Shown: positions 27,335-36,979 of the stretch, in pieces
How the letters are laid out: every line of letters begins with the position of its first letter
How positions within the stretch are numbered: position 1 is the stretch's first letter
Assembly: GCF_051201685.1 (NCBI RefSeq)
Contig: NZ_CP179213.1
Location: 3,162,001 to 3,226,000, forward strand
Direction of reading: 5' to 3'
DNA length: 64,000 nucleotides
Source: Luminiphilus sp051201685
GTDB lineage: Bacteria; Pseudomonadota; Gammaproteobacteria; Pseudomonadales; Halieaceae
Program-made: the position numbers and the translations under genes
Notes under the pieces: model-generated
The model's database searches: none
Told to the model about the DNA's origin: nothing
What the model saw: only the letters and a program-made list of their open reading frames with translations

Positions 27335-28819
27335 TTATTCTTGAGGCAGATCATCCCCTCGCAGCGCTCGATAGTGCAACACCCAATCGGCGTGATCATC
27401 TGGTCCGTTAGGACCTATCTTACCCCTTGCAGATTTGAGCAGCGCTTGGGGGTCGTATTCGAAACCCGCTTTAAACACTCGATTGACATGGCGCGTATCC
27501 TTGATGTTTTGCAACGGGTTTCCCCTCACTACCACCAAATCGGCTTGCTTCCCGACCTCTATAGAGCCTAGGCGGTCGTCAACACCGAGGGCCCGGGCGC
27601 CGTTTAAGGTGGCGGCCTGTAAAACCACTGCGTTAGGAAGGCCGGCATGATGCATGGCCCATAGCTCACGGTGATAAGCGAATCCGGGGAGCAGCAGGGT
27701 GTAAACCGGCTCATCGGTGCCCACGACCAGAAGATCTCGGCCACCCGCCTCATAAAGCAACCTCAGCTCCCGTTCACGTTGGGCAAATTCTTTGGCGTCA
27801 GACTCGGGAGGTGGATCACCACGCTCGCTGAGAAGTTCTTGAGAATAGACGGTGAAATACTGGGCCTCATCGGCCCACAGCAAATCGTCAGGATAAGCAC
27901 GTCGTTGGTTAATACCGCCATACATTTGCAGATTGGCGTCGTAATAGACCTTGTGCTCAAGCATAAGCTCAATGATCTCAGGCAATTCGGCACTCCGCTC
28001 ACCGCCACTGCCCAAAGTGAGTTGATGCTCGACACGATCAAGCCCCATCAAAATTGCCGCTCGTAAATCAACGTCATACTCGACATTGTAATTGGCCAAA
28101 TGCGACGCCACAGTCATCCGGTTTTGATGCGCTTGATCAATCAGGATCCGCATTTCCTCTGGGGTGGCTTGCTTTATTTTTATGCTAACAACACCGGCTT
28201 GCTGCCAGACATCCACTTCTTGGCGGATCTCCGCCTCGGTAATATCGTTGGGCCAACCAATACATTCGTCTGCCGCCACTTTGACACTGTACTCGCAGCG
28301 AAACGCACCAAAATACGGGCCTGAGGCAAATAAGCGGGGACCAATAGCCTCACCCGCATCAATGCGATCACGCTGAGCAATCACTCGCTCCGGGTAATAC
28401 TCACCCGCCGACCAGGTTGCGGTAACGCCATTTGCAAGAAACAGCACGCCGTTGTGAACCACCTCCTCAACCCGCCCCTCATCGACTAGATCAAGGTTGT
28501 AATGGGCGTGTAGATCAAACATTCCGGGCAGAATTGTCTCGGCACTGTCCAGCACGATCACACGTGTCGTCGCGGGAGAAAAATCCTCGGGATTCACACC
28601 AAGCGCGGCGATTTTTCCGGCACGAATAAGAATACCGGGGTTAGCGTGACGTTCATCACTGAACCCGTCAAATAGCCACCCGCCTTGAATAACGGTATCT
28701 GGAATAGCAGATACCGGGGGTTCAGACCATTGCGCAAAAGCTGGTTGTGCAAACAGCAAAAAAACTATCAGCCGCAGCCAAAAACCTGTCACCAAAAAAA
28801 TAAGCGCTAGGATGGGCAT
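27335..28819 (-). CDS. Secreted amidohydrolase
   Basis: Amidohydrolase superfamily protein, about 494 aa, with a signal peptide (MPILALIFLV... ending QPAFAQ). The metal site shows HxH in PGMFDLHAHYNLD. Further segments are GVVSIKIKQATPEE, a His in VASHLANYNVEYD, DRVEHQLTLG and the Asp in LLVVGTDEPVYT. The C-terminus is LGSIEVGKQADLVVVRGNPLQNIKDTRHVNRVFKAG. It groups with periplasmic imidazolonepropionase-like or dipeptidase-like enzymes; the substrate is unknown. ATG at 28819 with GGAGG nine bases upstream. The frame is open 40 codons further up without a good start. It follows the RND genes on the same strand after 88 bases. Confidence 0.87.
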   Translation of the reverse strand: MPILALIFLVTGFWLRLIVFLLFAQPAFAQWSEPPVSAIPDTVIQGGWLFDGFSDERHANPGILIRAGKIAALGVNPEDFSPATTRVIVLDSAETILPGMFDLHAHYNLDLVDEGRVEEVVHNGVLFLANGVTATWSAGEYYPERVIAQRDRIDAGEAIGPRLFASGPYFGAFRCEYSVKVAADECIGWPNDITEAEIRQEVDVWQQAGVVSIKIKQATPEEMRILIDQAHQNRMTVASHLANYNVEYDVDLRAAILMGLDRVEHQLTLGSGGERSAELPEIIELMLEHKVYYDANLQMYGGINQRRAYPDDLLWADEAQYFTVYSQELLSERGDPPPESDAKEFAQRERELRLLYEAGGRDLLVVGTDEPVYTLLLPGFAYHRELWAMHHAGLPNAVVLQAATLNGARALGVDDRLGSIEVGKQADLVVVRGNPLQNIKDTRHVNRVFKAGFEYDPQALLKSARGKIGPNGPDDHADWVLHYRALRGDDLPQE

Positions 28820-28862
28820 AGGATAGACCTCCGTGTTGCCGTATTGCCGTGTTGAGGAGACC

Positions 28863-28873
28863 GTTACAGTAAC
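28863..28873. promoter_or_regulatory. Small palindrome, possible operator
   Basis: GTTACAGTAAC is a perfect 5+1+5 palindrome between the RND pump stop and the amidohydrolase start, next to an imperfect repeat of TTGCCGT. A regulator site or a hairpin is possible; no further support. Confidence 0.25.
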
Positions 28874-28907
28874 ACTGGAACTCAGACTCGTGCTCCTAGC
28901 CCATAGG

Positions 28908-31900
28908 CTAACCGTGTGCCGTCCGGCCCCGCACGCCATAAAGCGCTGCGTAAAGAACGGGAATGACCCCCAACGTGAGAACAGTCGACACTAACAACCC
29001 CCCCATGATGGCTAGCGCCATCGGCTCCCACATTTCACCGCCCCCCAGGTACAGCGGCAATAACCCCAATACCGTGGTCGCGGTGGTGAGAATAATGGGG
29101 CGGGCTCGTTGACCCGCGGCATTGAGAATGGCGTCAAGATGTGACTCTCCTGCCGCTAGCTCGAGGCCGATGCGCTCCAGCAAAACAATCGCATTGTTGA
29201 TCACGATACCCGCGAGAGAGACCACGCCCAATAACGTCATGAAGCCAAAAAATGACTGTCCCAGCAGCAGGCTTGCCACCACACCAATCAGTCCCAAAGG
29301 TATGGTCGTTAAGATAATCACCGACTTCCTGAGTGAATTAAACTGCCCTACTAGCAGTAACAGTATGATGAACGCAGCAATCGGCAGCTTGGCGCCAATA
29401 GCCTCATTAGCATCGCCTGAGCTCTCACTTTCTCCGCCGAGTTCAATGCCTACGCTAGGCCCCCAAATCTCACGCTGAGCCTCTAGCCAAGGCCCGATTA
29501 ACAGCATACGGTCGGCTGCCGTGACCCCGGGCTCCAACTGAGCACCAACCGCAACAGTACGAACCCCGTCGCGCCGGTAGACTTTGGCAATGTCCCAAAC
29601 CAGTTTTACGTCAGCCACCTGTCGCAGCGGCACCGCCTGGCCGCTAGACTGGTTATACACCGAGAGTGAGCTGACTTTATTGATGTCATGTAGCGTCGAG
29701 GCTTTTGAGCGCAAAACAACAGGAATAACATCTTCACCCTCACGGTATTCTGTGAGTTGAATCCCCGTTAACCCCGCCTGCATGGAAAGGGCAATATCCT
29801 GATTGGTAATGCCCACTCGAACAGCGCGAGCCTGATTGATGCGCACCTCAATTTTCTTCTGCCGCTGTCCCCAGTCATCACTTATATTGCGCAGCCCACC
29901 AACATCTTGGTACTGCTTTTTGACGGCATCTACAGCGTTAAATAGCGCGGTTGAATCTGTCCCGGACAGACGAATTTCTACCGGGTTGTCGACTGCCGGC
30001 CCGTTCTCAATCAAACGCGTCTTGAGCTCAAGATCGGGATACCGATCTTCGGTAAATTCCTCGAGCTCTCGGCGAATACTCGCAATCGCACCGGGAGAGG
30101 AGGTATTCACCACCATCAGCGCAAAGCTGGGCGTAGGCGGTACCGGGTTGTGTGACCGCACGAAACGCGGACCGCCACTACCTACATAGGTCACCCAATC
30201 CCGCACAGCTGAATCGCTGTTAGGGTCTGCCTTTAATCGCGCGAGGTATTGCTCTACCTCTGCCACGATTTTCTGGGTTTTGTCGATTGATGTGCCGGTA
30301 GGCGACTCAAACTCAACGGTAAAATAACTGCGGTCAGAGGGCGGAAAAAACAGCTTAGGTACAAATTCAAAGCCACGCAGTGCTACGACAAAAACGACGG
30401 CCGTCAACAATAACGTTGCCGTGCGGTAGCGCAGCAGCCCGTTTAGCCCCCGACGATAAAGCCCTTCCATCTTTGAGGGTGCGGCCCCCGCATCTGCCTT
30501 AACCCGAAGAAATAAGACACACAGCAAAGGAATTATCGTGAGAGATACCACCCAAGAGCTCAGCAGAGTGATGGTCACAACCTTAAATAAAGACGCTGTA
30601 AATTCACCGACACTCGACTCGGCTAAATAAATGGGCAGGAATGCCGCCGCAGTGGTTAGCGATGCGGTCAGCAATGGCGTTCTTAGCTCCGCCGAGGAAC
30701 TCAAAGCAGCCTCGAAAGACGACTGCCCCTTCTCCATACGCACCATGATGTTCTCTGACATGACGATGCCATTATCGACCAGCATCCCCAGAGCGATGAT
30801 CAGCGCCGCGAGGGAAATTTGATCGAGCCCGATATTGAGTGAGGACATCACAATAATCGACAAAAGCATGGTGATCGGGATGAGACTCGATACGACGAGT
30901 CCTGTCCGTAACCCGAGAGTGGCCAACATCACGAGGGAGACCACGCCAATAGCTTGCATCAAATTGGCGACGAAGCCCTTAACTTTGTCCTCCACTTCTT
31001 GGGGTGAAAAGTTAACGAGCTTGAATTCAATGCCAATAGGATAGGTGTCGTAAAAATCTGCAATCGCGTTTTTAACAGCCCGTCCAAGCTCAATGTTGTT
31101 ACCCCCCTCACGCATGGCAATTGCAATCGCGATGCCAGGCGCGCCATTAATGCTGACCAATTCTTCAGGGGGGTCAACATAGCCTCTGCTCAGCGTTGCT
31201 ACGTCTCTCAGCTGAAAGAGCTGGTTCGTTTCGGGAAGGCGCAGTAAGGTTTCGCCAATCTCCTCGATCGACTCAAAATTGCCGCTGGGCTCTAGGGAGA
31301 TACGTTCATCACCCAGCTTAAAGGAGCCCCCTGAAACAACAATATTGCGCTCCTCCAAGATCTGCGTCAGCAAGCCCGGAGACAGCCCTAGGTCTGCAAG
31401 ACGAGCATTGTTGTATTCAACAAAAACACGCTCTTCCTGAACCCCTAGAATTTCTACTTTTGCAGTATCTCGCAGCTGTAGGAAGACAGCTTTAGCTTCG
31501 TCGGAGATGGTATCCAGTTCACTGAAGGTAAAACCCTCCCCGGTTAAACCCACAACGATGCCGTAGACATCGCCAAAATCATCATTCACTTGAGGGGTAG
31601 AAACACCAGCGGGAAGCTCATCAGCGACGCTATCGATTTTTCGCCGCAAATTGTCCCAGATCGGCCGCATTGCGCTGTAACTCTCACGGATATTCACGCT
31701 AACAATGGAGACACCGCTGCGGGATTCGCTTTGCACAAAGTCGAGCTCGGGTAACTCTTTTACAACTTCCTCTATTGGAGAAGACACCAGAGCTTCAACC
31801 CTTTCGGCAGCAGCCCCGGGGAAATAAGTGACAACTTGTGCGGTTCGGATAATAAAGCCGGGGTCGTAAGCGCGAGGCATGTTCATAAATGCCTGTAAAC

Positions 31901-31973
31901 CAGCCAGAATAATGACCGCCAAAACAACCCAGGTGACACGATTGTTCTCAACGGCGAGACGCGTGAGTGTCAC
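28908..31973 (-). CDS. RND efflux pump, inner membrane transporter
   Basis: Proton-driven efflux permease of 1021 aa, the usual AcrB-family length, with twelve membrane segments and two large periplasmic loops. Typical segments are YPGAAAERVEALVSSPIEEVVKELPELDFVQSES, a TM4 region ALGMLVDNGIVMSENIM, and the second-half repeat LGVVSLAGIVINNAIVLLE. The AcrB Asp-Asp pair of TM4 appears here as Asp-Asn. It partners with the upstream adaptor, whose stop overlaps its start by 4 bases. No outer membrane channel gene is adjacent, so a TolC-like partner must be elsewhere. The substrate is unknown. Confidence 0.93.
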   Translation of the reverse strand: MTLTRLAVENNRVTWVVLAVIILAGLQAFMNMPRAYDPGFIIRTAQVVTYFPGAAAERVEALVSSPIEEVVKELPELDFVQSESRSGVSIVSVNIRESYSAMRPIWDNLRRKIDSVADELPAGVSTPQVNDDFGDVYGIVVGLTGEGFTFSELDTISDEAKAVFLQLRDTAKVEILGVQEERVFVEYNNARLADLGLSPGLLTQILEERNIVVSGGSFKLGDERISLEPSGNFESIEEIGETLLRLPETNQLFQLRDVATLSRGYVDPPEELVSINGAPGIAIAIAMREGGNNIELGRAVKNAIADFYDTYPIGIEFKLVNFSPQEVEDKVKGFVANLMQAIGVVSLVMLATLGLRTGLVVSSLIPITMLLSIIVMSSLNIGLDQISLAALIIALGMLVDNGIVMSENIMVRMEKGQSSFEAALSSSAELRTPLLTASLTTAAAFLPIYLAESSVGEFTASLFKVVTITLLSSWVVSLTIIPLLCVLFLRVKADAGAAPSKMEGLYRRGLNGLLRYRTATLLLTAVVFVVALRGFEFVPKLFFPPSDRSYFTVEFESPTGTSIDKTQKIVAEVEQYLARLKADPNSDSAVRDWVTYVGSGGPRFVRSHNPVPPTPSFALMVVNTSSPGAIASIRRELEEFTEDRYPDLELKTRLIENGPAVDNPVEIRLSGTDSTALFNAVDAVKKQYQDVGGLRNISDDWGQRQKKIEVRINQARAVRVGITNQDIALSMQAGLTGIQLTEYREGEDVIPVVLRSKASTLHDINKVSSLSVYNQSSGQAVPLRQVADVKLVWDIAKVYRRDGVRTVAVGAQLEPGVTAADRMLLIGPWLEAQREIWGPSVGIELGGESESSGDANEAIGAKLPIAAFIILLLLVGQFNSLRKSVIILTTIPLGLIGVVASLLLGQSFFGFMTLLGVVSLAGIVINNAIVLLERIGLELAAGESHLDAILNAAGQRARPIILTTATTVLGLLPLYLGGGEMWEPMALAIMGGLLVSTVLTLGVIPVLYAALYGVRGRTAHG

Positions 31974-33052
31974 GGCTGAGTCACCGCGTTAATTCTCACG
32001 AGCAACCCGTTCTGCAATTTACTCATGCCCGCGGTGATCAGCCGATCTCCGGGCTCCACCCCCGATAAGACCTCTAGGCCTGACCCGGTTAACTGACCAA
32101 CTTGCAGACGCCGCTGCTCGACGATCGCCGTGCCATCACCATTAGATGCAGCGACGAAAGCAAAGGGCCCTGTCTGATCAGCCAACACAGCATGAGCCGG
32201 CACAAACAGCATGCCTGAAGACGCCCCAACAGCGGCGTTTTCTAACCTTACTGTCGCGGACATTCCCGGCAAAATATTAAAATCTCCGGTATTGGGAAAC
32301 TCGAAGGTCACCTCAAAAGTGTTGGTGCCATCAGAGGCTCGGGTCGCCACCTCATTGAGCACCAAAGGAAAGCGTCGATCGGGAATTGCATCGAAAAAAG
32401 CACTGACCATAATGTCTTGATCGCGTCGTGCTCCGATCATAACGCTCTCCGGCACATCAACCTTTACCGAGAGCGTCGAGACATCCTGCAAGGTGTAAAC
32501 CAGCTGCTGGGCAATGATCTCCTCAAAGTTCTCAACATAGCGTACGGCAATAAACCCCGCGAAAGGGGCGCGCAGCCGTGTCGCATCGAGATCCCGCTCT
32601 GCTGACTCCAAGCTGGATTTTGCGGTACTGGAGGTTGCTTCAAGACGTTGGTAATCAGACCTGGAAATCCCGCCACTTTTGATCAGAGTTTCTCCTCGCT
32701 GAAAATCGGCAAACGCCTGCTCATATTCAGCTTTCCGCGCCCGCAACCGAATCTTCTGGTCCTTGTCATCAAGCCTGGCAACTAGCTGGTTGGCACTAAC
32801 TTCATCGCCCTCAAGGGCCGAGAGTTCCGCCAACTCACCTGACACCCGAAAAGCCAGATTAGCGACCTTGGAGGCTTCCACCTTCCCGGGAAACTCCTGC
32901 CAAGCACCTGCGTGGGATCCGTCTAGCACTATCGTACGCACTAACCGAGGTTTTGAAGGCTCAGGCGCGGGGTTATTGGGCTGGCCGCAAGCGACCAAAG
33001 TCAGCGACAGCAGTAGGTTCCCCAATACAAATCGCAGCGATACACTTTCCAT
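31970..33052 (-). CDS. RND efflux pump, periplasmic adaptor lipoprotein
   Basis: Membrane-fusion protein of about 360 aa. The signal peptide ends in a lipobox (LTLVACGQ), giving a lipid anchor. It has a lipoyl-type half (VANLAFRVSGELAELSALEGDEVSANQLVARLDDKD), a helical hairpin (about 90-140), the second lipoyl half (LRAPFAGFIAVRYVENFEEI) and beta-barrel/MP domains (FNILPGMSATVRL, GVEPGDRLITAGMSKLQNGLLVR). The ATG at 33052 is chosen over upstream starts because the lipoprotein signal begins there and GAGAGTG precedes it. It couples the pump encoded next to an outer membrane channel. Confidence 0.92.
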   Translation of the reverse strand: MESVSLRFVLGNLLLSLTLVACGQPNNPAPEPSKPRLVRTIVLDGSHAGAWQEFPGKVEASKVANLAFRVSGELAELSALEGDEVSANQLVARLDDKDQKIRLRARKAEYEQAFADFQRGETLIKSGGISRSDYQRLEATSSTAKSSLESAERDLDATRLRAPFAGFIAVRYVENFEEIIAQQLVYTLQDVSTLSVKVDVPESVMIGARRDQDIMVSAFFDAIPDRRFPLVLNEVATRASDGTNTFEVTFEFPNTGDFNILPGMSATVRLENAAVGASSGMLFVPAHAVLADQTGPFAFVAASNGDGTAIVEQRRLQVGQLTGSGLEVLSGVEPGDRLITAGMSKLQNGLLVRINAVTQP

Positions 33053-33215
33053 AGTCTTATCACTCTCAACAGATGGGTTGCAGTGTACCGAACTACCGGG
33101 AGTTTTTTCGAAGGGCAGCTTAAGCGCGCCAATTGTTGCTGCCGACTTCCAATTTGGCGCCCGGGACCCTAACAACAAGTCGTGCCAAAAGGCAGGTTTA
33201 ATAGCAACGGAAGAA

Positions 33216-34040
33216 TCAGGGCTTGTTAAATACCGGCGGGCGCTTTTCTATAAAAGCAGAAACCGCTTCTTTATGGTCGGGTGATGCGGCGCACCGAACC
33301 AGCCTGTCGGCTTCCAGGGCTAGACACTCTCGCAATCCAGCTTCAGATGCGCGATTAATATTCTCCTTCATATAACCCAAGGCTACTGCGGGGCCGTGGG
33401 CAATGTGTTTCGCCAACTCTGCAACGGTCGAATTCAGAGCCTCATCGGCGACGACGGTATTGAAAATTCCTAGATCCAAAGCCTCATCTGACTGGACCCG
33501 ACGTCCCGTGAAATAAAGCTCTTTCGTTTTCCCCGGACCCACCAAGGTATTGAGCAGCCAGCTGCCACCATAATCTCCCGAGAACCCCACATTACGATAA
33601 GCGGTGGTTACAAACGCCGATTTACAGGCAACTCTAAGATCACAGGCCAATGCCAGACAAAAACCTGCTCCCGCAGCGACACCGGGCAGCGCAGCAATTG
33701 TTGGTTTAGCATGATTGTGAAGCCGCAGAGTTAGCGTCTCCTGTCGGTGGACAAGCTGGCGCACCTGCGCCTCCTGACTCAAAGGCTTGGTTTGATCCGC
33801 TGGCCCATTATCGGCCATACCCGAAATATCACCTCCGGCACAAAACGCCGATCCAGCACCGGTAATAACAATACAACCGACATCGTCCCTGAGCTCTAGG
33901 TCCAGCAATATCTGGCGTAGTGCCGGGGTTAATCGATCCGAGAGCGCGTTGCGCTTCTCAGGGCGATTCAGGGTCACCGTCGCAACGCGATCATTGAGGC
34001 TCGCGAGTAATTCATCGGTACCGGTATCCAGCATCTCCAA
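33216..34040 (-). CDS. Enoyl-CoA hydratase/isomerase family protein
   Basis: Crotonase-fold protein of 274 aa. It has VATVTLNRPEKRNALSDRL, the oxyanion-hole segment GAGSAFCAGGDISGMAD and the second one KPTIAALPGVAAGAGFCLALACDLRVA. At the usual hydratase Glu positions the segment reads YRNVGFSGDYGGSW, so an isomerase or a more specialised crotonase is possible. The TTG at 34040 is spaced nine bases from GGAG; an ATG two codons later (34034) is the alternative. It follows the monooxygenase gene by 16 bases, so both may work in one degradation route ending in acyl-CoA breakdown. Confidence 0.85.
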   Translation of the reverse strand: MEMLDTGTDELLASLNDRVATVTLNRPEKRNALSDRLTPALRQILLDLELRDDVGCIVITGAGSAFCAGGDISGMADNGPADQTKPLSQEAQVRQLVHRQETLTLRLHNHAKPTIAALPGVAAGAGFCLALACDLRVACKSAFVTTAYRNVGFSGDYGGSWLLNTLVGPGKTKELYFTGRRVQSDEALDLGIFNTVVADEALNSTVAELAKHIAHGPAVALGYMKENINRASEAGLRECLALEADRLVRCAASPDHKEAVSAFIEKRPPVFNKP

Positions 34041-34056
34041 AGATTTTTACTCCTGC

Positions 34057-35967
34057 CTACTCATACGTCGAAAGCTGCAACTCCAGCCCATCGAGCTTAC
34101 CTTTACCCCGCCATTTAGCCATTAATTCGAAAAACTCCATAGGACCTCCGCCGTAAAACGTATTTTGTGGCTGGAACTGCACGTGGCCCTCATTATTGTA
34201 GTACCCGGGGGTGCAGGATTTTTGGAAGTCTTCGGTTAATCGCGCTTTTTGAATAACGGTTTTTACCCAATCAGATTCTGCCTTCGCGCTAGCCTCGACC
34301 CGGGTTGCGCCCCGTTGACGGAGTTGATCGATAATATAGGCTGCATGAATACTGTTCTCGTCTAACGCATAGGTGAAAGCTGCGGTAAACCCCGACTGAA
34401 TGGGTCCAAAGAAGAAGCTGTTGGGAAACCCCCGAGCGTGTAAGCCATGAAATGTTGCCATACCATCTTGCCACTTCTCGGTCACCGTCAGCCCGTTCAC
34501 GCCTTCAATTGAATAGCCAGCGCGTCGAGAGTAATCGGTACCCACCTCAAAGCCTGTCGCAAAAATAATGCAATCGACTTCGTACTCCTCACCGTCAAAC
34601 AGCACACCCTTCTCGGTAAATGCCTCAACGCCTCGCCCATGAGTATCAATAAGCGTGACATTGTCACGATTGAAAGATTGAAGGTATTCATCGTGAAAGC
34701 AAGGCCGCTTACAAAACTGACGGTAGTAAGGTTTTAGAGATTCTGCAGTCGACTTATCGCTAACAAGGGCGTCTGCTCGAGCGCGGACTTTCTCCATTTT
34801 TTCAAAGTCCGCCATCTCCATTTTCTGGGGCAGGCCCATGTGTTGAACGGCTTTGTCGGTCAAATACTGTTTTAGTCCTCGCTCTCGCCGTTTGCTGGAA
34901 AAGGCGCCCTGAATCGCCCACCAAGCCAGCCTAGCCTTACTGGGCATGCTGTCACCTAGCCCCCCGAATAAATTTCGGAACGCCTCTGTCCAGCCATCAC
35001 CGACCAAATCCTCCTTTACCGGCAGGCCAGACATAATTGATTCAAAATTGGTTTGTCTGCGTTTTTGCCACCCTGCTCTTTGCGCTGAAATCCAATCGGG
35101 ATCGGTGGGTTGATTGTTACGAACATCAATGGATGATGGCGTGCGTTGAAACACGTAAAGCGCCTTTGCCGAGGCCGCCAAATGTGGCACACACTGTACT
35201 GCGGTCGCCCCCGTCCCAATAATGGCCACCCGCTTATCTTCAAGGTTGGTCAGCTCACCAAAGGAAGTGCCGCCCGTGTAGGCATAATCCCAGCGACTGG
35301 TATGAAAGGTGTGCCCCTTGAACTGGTCAATGCCTTTGATACCCGGCAGCTTAGGTCGGTTTAACGGACCGTTTGAATGAATAATAAAACGGGCCTGAAG
35401 CTGGTCCCCTCGATCGGTTTTTACCTGCCAGCGGCGACTCGATTCCTGCCAAGACACACTTTTTACCTGTGTTTGCAGCAGAGCTTGTTCACGCAAACGG
35501 TAACGCTGTGCCAACACTTCACAGTACTCAAGGGTCTCGTCGGCGTTGGTGTATTTTTGCCTGGGAACAAACCCCGTTTCCTCGAGCAAAGGAAGGTAAA
35601 CATAAGCCTCGATATCGCAGGAGGCACCCGGATAACGGTTCCAGTACCACGTACCCCCGAAACCACCGCCCTTTTCGATCAGCATGAAGTCGGTAATACC
35701 AGCTTCTCGCAATCGAGCAGCGGCCAGCATACCGCCGAAACCGCCGCCAATAATTACGACCTCAACTTTCTGAACCAGAGCTTCCCGGGTGAATCCGGGG
35801 GTGGCATGGGGATCATCGACATAATGAGAAAAATCGCCGGTAACCTCGACATACTGATCGTTGCCATCCGCTCGAATGCGCTTGTCTCGCTCAGCGCGGT
35901 ATTTTTCTCTGAGGGCATCGGGATCAAAATTGTGCCGAACACCCTGCGGCACGACCGTGCTAGACAT
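34057..35967 (-). CDS. Baeyer-Villiger-type flavin monooxygenase
   Basis: FAD- and NADPH-dependent monooxygenase, 636 aa. The first Rossmann motif is IIGGGFGGMLAAARL (about 72-86), followed by GGTWYWNRYPGASCDIEAYVY. The Baeyer-Villiger fingerprint FxGxxxHxxxW is present as FKGHTFHTSRWDY. The second nucleotide motif is IIGTGATAVQCVPHLA, and the later ATGFEVGTDYSRRAGY is also typical. It has an N-terminal extension of about 65 residues, as in cyclopentadecanone- or steroid-type enzymes. It inserts oxygen next to a ketone, forming esters or lactones. ATG at 35967; the enoyl-CoA hydratase follows closely. Confidence 0.92.
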   Translation of the reverse strand: MSSTVVPQGVRHNFDPDALREKYRAERDKRIRADGNDQYVEVTGDFSHYVDDPHATPGFTREALVQKVEVVIIGGGFGGMLAAARLREAGITDFMLIEKGGGFGGTWYWNRYPGASCDIEAYVYLPLLEETGFVPRQKYTNADETLEYCEVLAQRYRLREQALLQTQVKSVSWQESSRRWQVKTDRGDQLQARFIIHSNGPLNRPKLPGIKGIDQFKGHTFHTSRWDYAYTGGTSFGELTNLEDKRVAIIGTGATAVQCVPHLAASAKALYVFQRTPSSIDVRNNQPTDPDWISAQRAGWQKRRQTNFESIMSGLPVKEDLVGDGWTEAFRNLFGGLGDSMPSKARLAWWAIQGAFSSKRRERGLKQYLTDKAVQHMGLPQKMEMADFEKMEKVRARADALVSDKSTAESLKPYYRQFCKRPCFHDEYLQSFNRDNVTLIDTHGRGVEAFTEKGVLFDGEEYEVDCIIFATGFEVGTDYSRRAGYSIEGVNGLTVTEKWQDGMATFHGLHARGFPNSFFFGPIQSGFTAAFTYALDENSIHAAYIIDQLRQRGATRVEASAKAESDWVKTVIQKARLTEDFQKSCTPGYYNNEGHVQFQPQNTFYGGGPMEFFELMAKWRGKGKLDGLELQLSTYE

Positions 35968-36003
35968 TGATTTGCCTCTTTTTTTATCTATAACAGCAAA
36001 GCG

Positions 36004-36495
36004 TCATCGTCCTAGCCCAATACGACGAAGCAAAGGAATGCCGTGACGAAATTGAATAATACCAACTGCCAAAACATGGAGTCCGGCCAAAGCAACCAAC
36101 GAATTAGCAAGCCATTCATGGATATTTTGCAGCCAATCCTCGCCCCAAAAGGCATCGAGATCCTGCATCCACCCGGTGACCGCTAGGAGCACAACAAGCG
36201 TCAAGATTAAAACAATCATCCAGCTTCCAGCGGCACTGTGGTCGTCATGATCGGGGTAGTCTCCTGCCAGATTTCGCAAATCTTGCAGGACTAGCCTAGG
36301 CGCCAAATTCAAACGAGCAAAGCTGGCATCACCGCTAGTTGTGAAACCCGCAAGCACACGCAACAGCACCAGAGCACCTAATGCCCAACCGAGCCACTCG
36401 TGGAGATCGCCACCTGATTCAAGAAACCCATAGTTGAGCACAATGCCCAAAGCCAGCAACCAATGGAAACAGCGTATCAAGAGGTGGCGCTTCAA
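36004..36495 (-). CDS. Cytochrome b561-like membrane protein
   Basis: 163-aa diheme-type cytochrome b561 domain protein. Four membrane segments are visible, with His residues placed for heme ligation: RCFHWLLALG near the N-terminus, GGDLHEWLGWALGALVLLR, NIHEWLANSLVALAGLHVLAV near the end. Closely resembles small bacterial b561 proteins that move electrons between quinol and a periplasmic acceptor. It begins five bases after the PepSY gene's stop, so the pair is an operon. Confidence 0.87.
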   Translation of the reverse strand: MKRHLLIRCFHWLLALGIVLNYGFLESGGDLHEWLGWALGALVLLRVLAGFTTSGDASFARLNLAPRLVLQDLRNLAGDYPDHDDHSAAGSWMIVLILTLVVLLAVTGWMQDLDAFWGEDWLQNIHEWLANSLVALAGLHVLAVGIIQFRHGIPLLRRIGLGR

Positions 36496-36500
36496 AGAGG

Positions 36501-36776
36501 TTAGTCCACCTCTTTCTTCACAATCGCACCCGTTGCCATGTCAAAGTAAACCTCAACACGCTGCTCTTCACCCGATGCCAATGACTCCCAGCCGTAGATT
36601 TCATAGCAGTTGTCGTCAACTTTGAATTTTTTGATGGCAAAACCGTACTCGTTAACAATTTTCTTCTGCAGATCTAGCACACTCATCCGGTCTGACTCTG
36701 AATACTCAGCACAATCTGCACCTGCAAGCGCAGCTTGAGACATCACCATTAACAACCCCAACAACACCTTACGCAT
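36501..36776 (-). CDS. Secreted PepSY-domain protein
   Basis: 91-aa exported protein. The signal peptide MRKVLLGLLMVMSQAALAGA is followed by a single PepSY-like domain (LQKKIVNEYGFAIKKFKVDDNCYEIYGWE... VEVYFDMATGAIVKKEVD). Small PepSY proteins paired with cytochrome b561 are a common arrangement, often under a two-component system. The ATG at 36776 is preceded by GAGGGG; the frame is open further up without support. A palindrome at 36941-36958 may be its regulator site. Confidence 0.85.
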   Translation of the reverse strand: MRKVLLGLLMVMSQAALAGADCAEYSESDRMSVLDLQKKIVNEYGFAIKKFKVDDNCYEIYGWESLASGEEQRVEVYFDMATGAIVKKEVD

Positions 36777-36940
36777 TACTTTACCCCTCGTTATCGACCT
36801 ATTGACGTCTGCGTCCCCATACCGATTGATGGTCCACCCAAACAGCCCAAAAGACTGCACCAAATTCACCTGTTGCTGCAAGACCACTTTTTATACGCTT
36901 TTAATTAGAGATTGCCGTTTGTTAACAAATTAATGAATCT

Positions 36941-36958
36941 TTAGAAAATACTTTCTAA
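36941..36958. promoter_or_regulatory. 18-bp palindrome, candidate operator
   Basis: TTAGAAA and TTTCTAA form perfect 7-bp arms around ATAC in an AT-rich stretch, about 165 bases upstream of the PepSY start. This fits a dimeric regulator site; the regulator is unknown. Confidence 0.4.
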
Positions 36959-36965
36959 TGATAAA

Positions 36966-36979
36966 AGCGGGTTACCGCT
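36966..36979 (-). terminator. Weak hairpin, possible end of acyl-CoA synthetase transcript
   Basis: On the minus strand a 5-bp stem AGCGG/CCGCT with a 4-base loop runs into TTTTAT. It lies about 210 bases after the synthetase stop codon. Stem and T tract are short. Confidence 0.3.
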
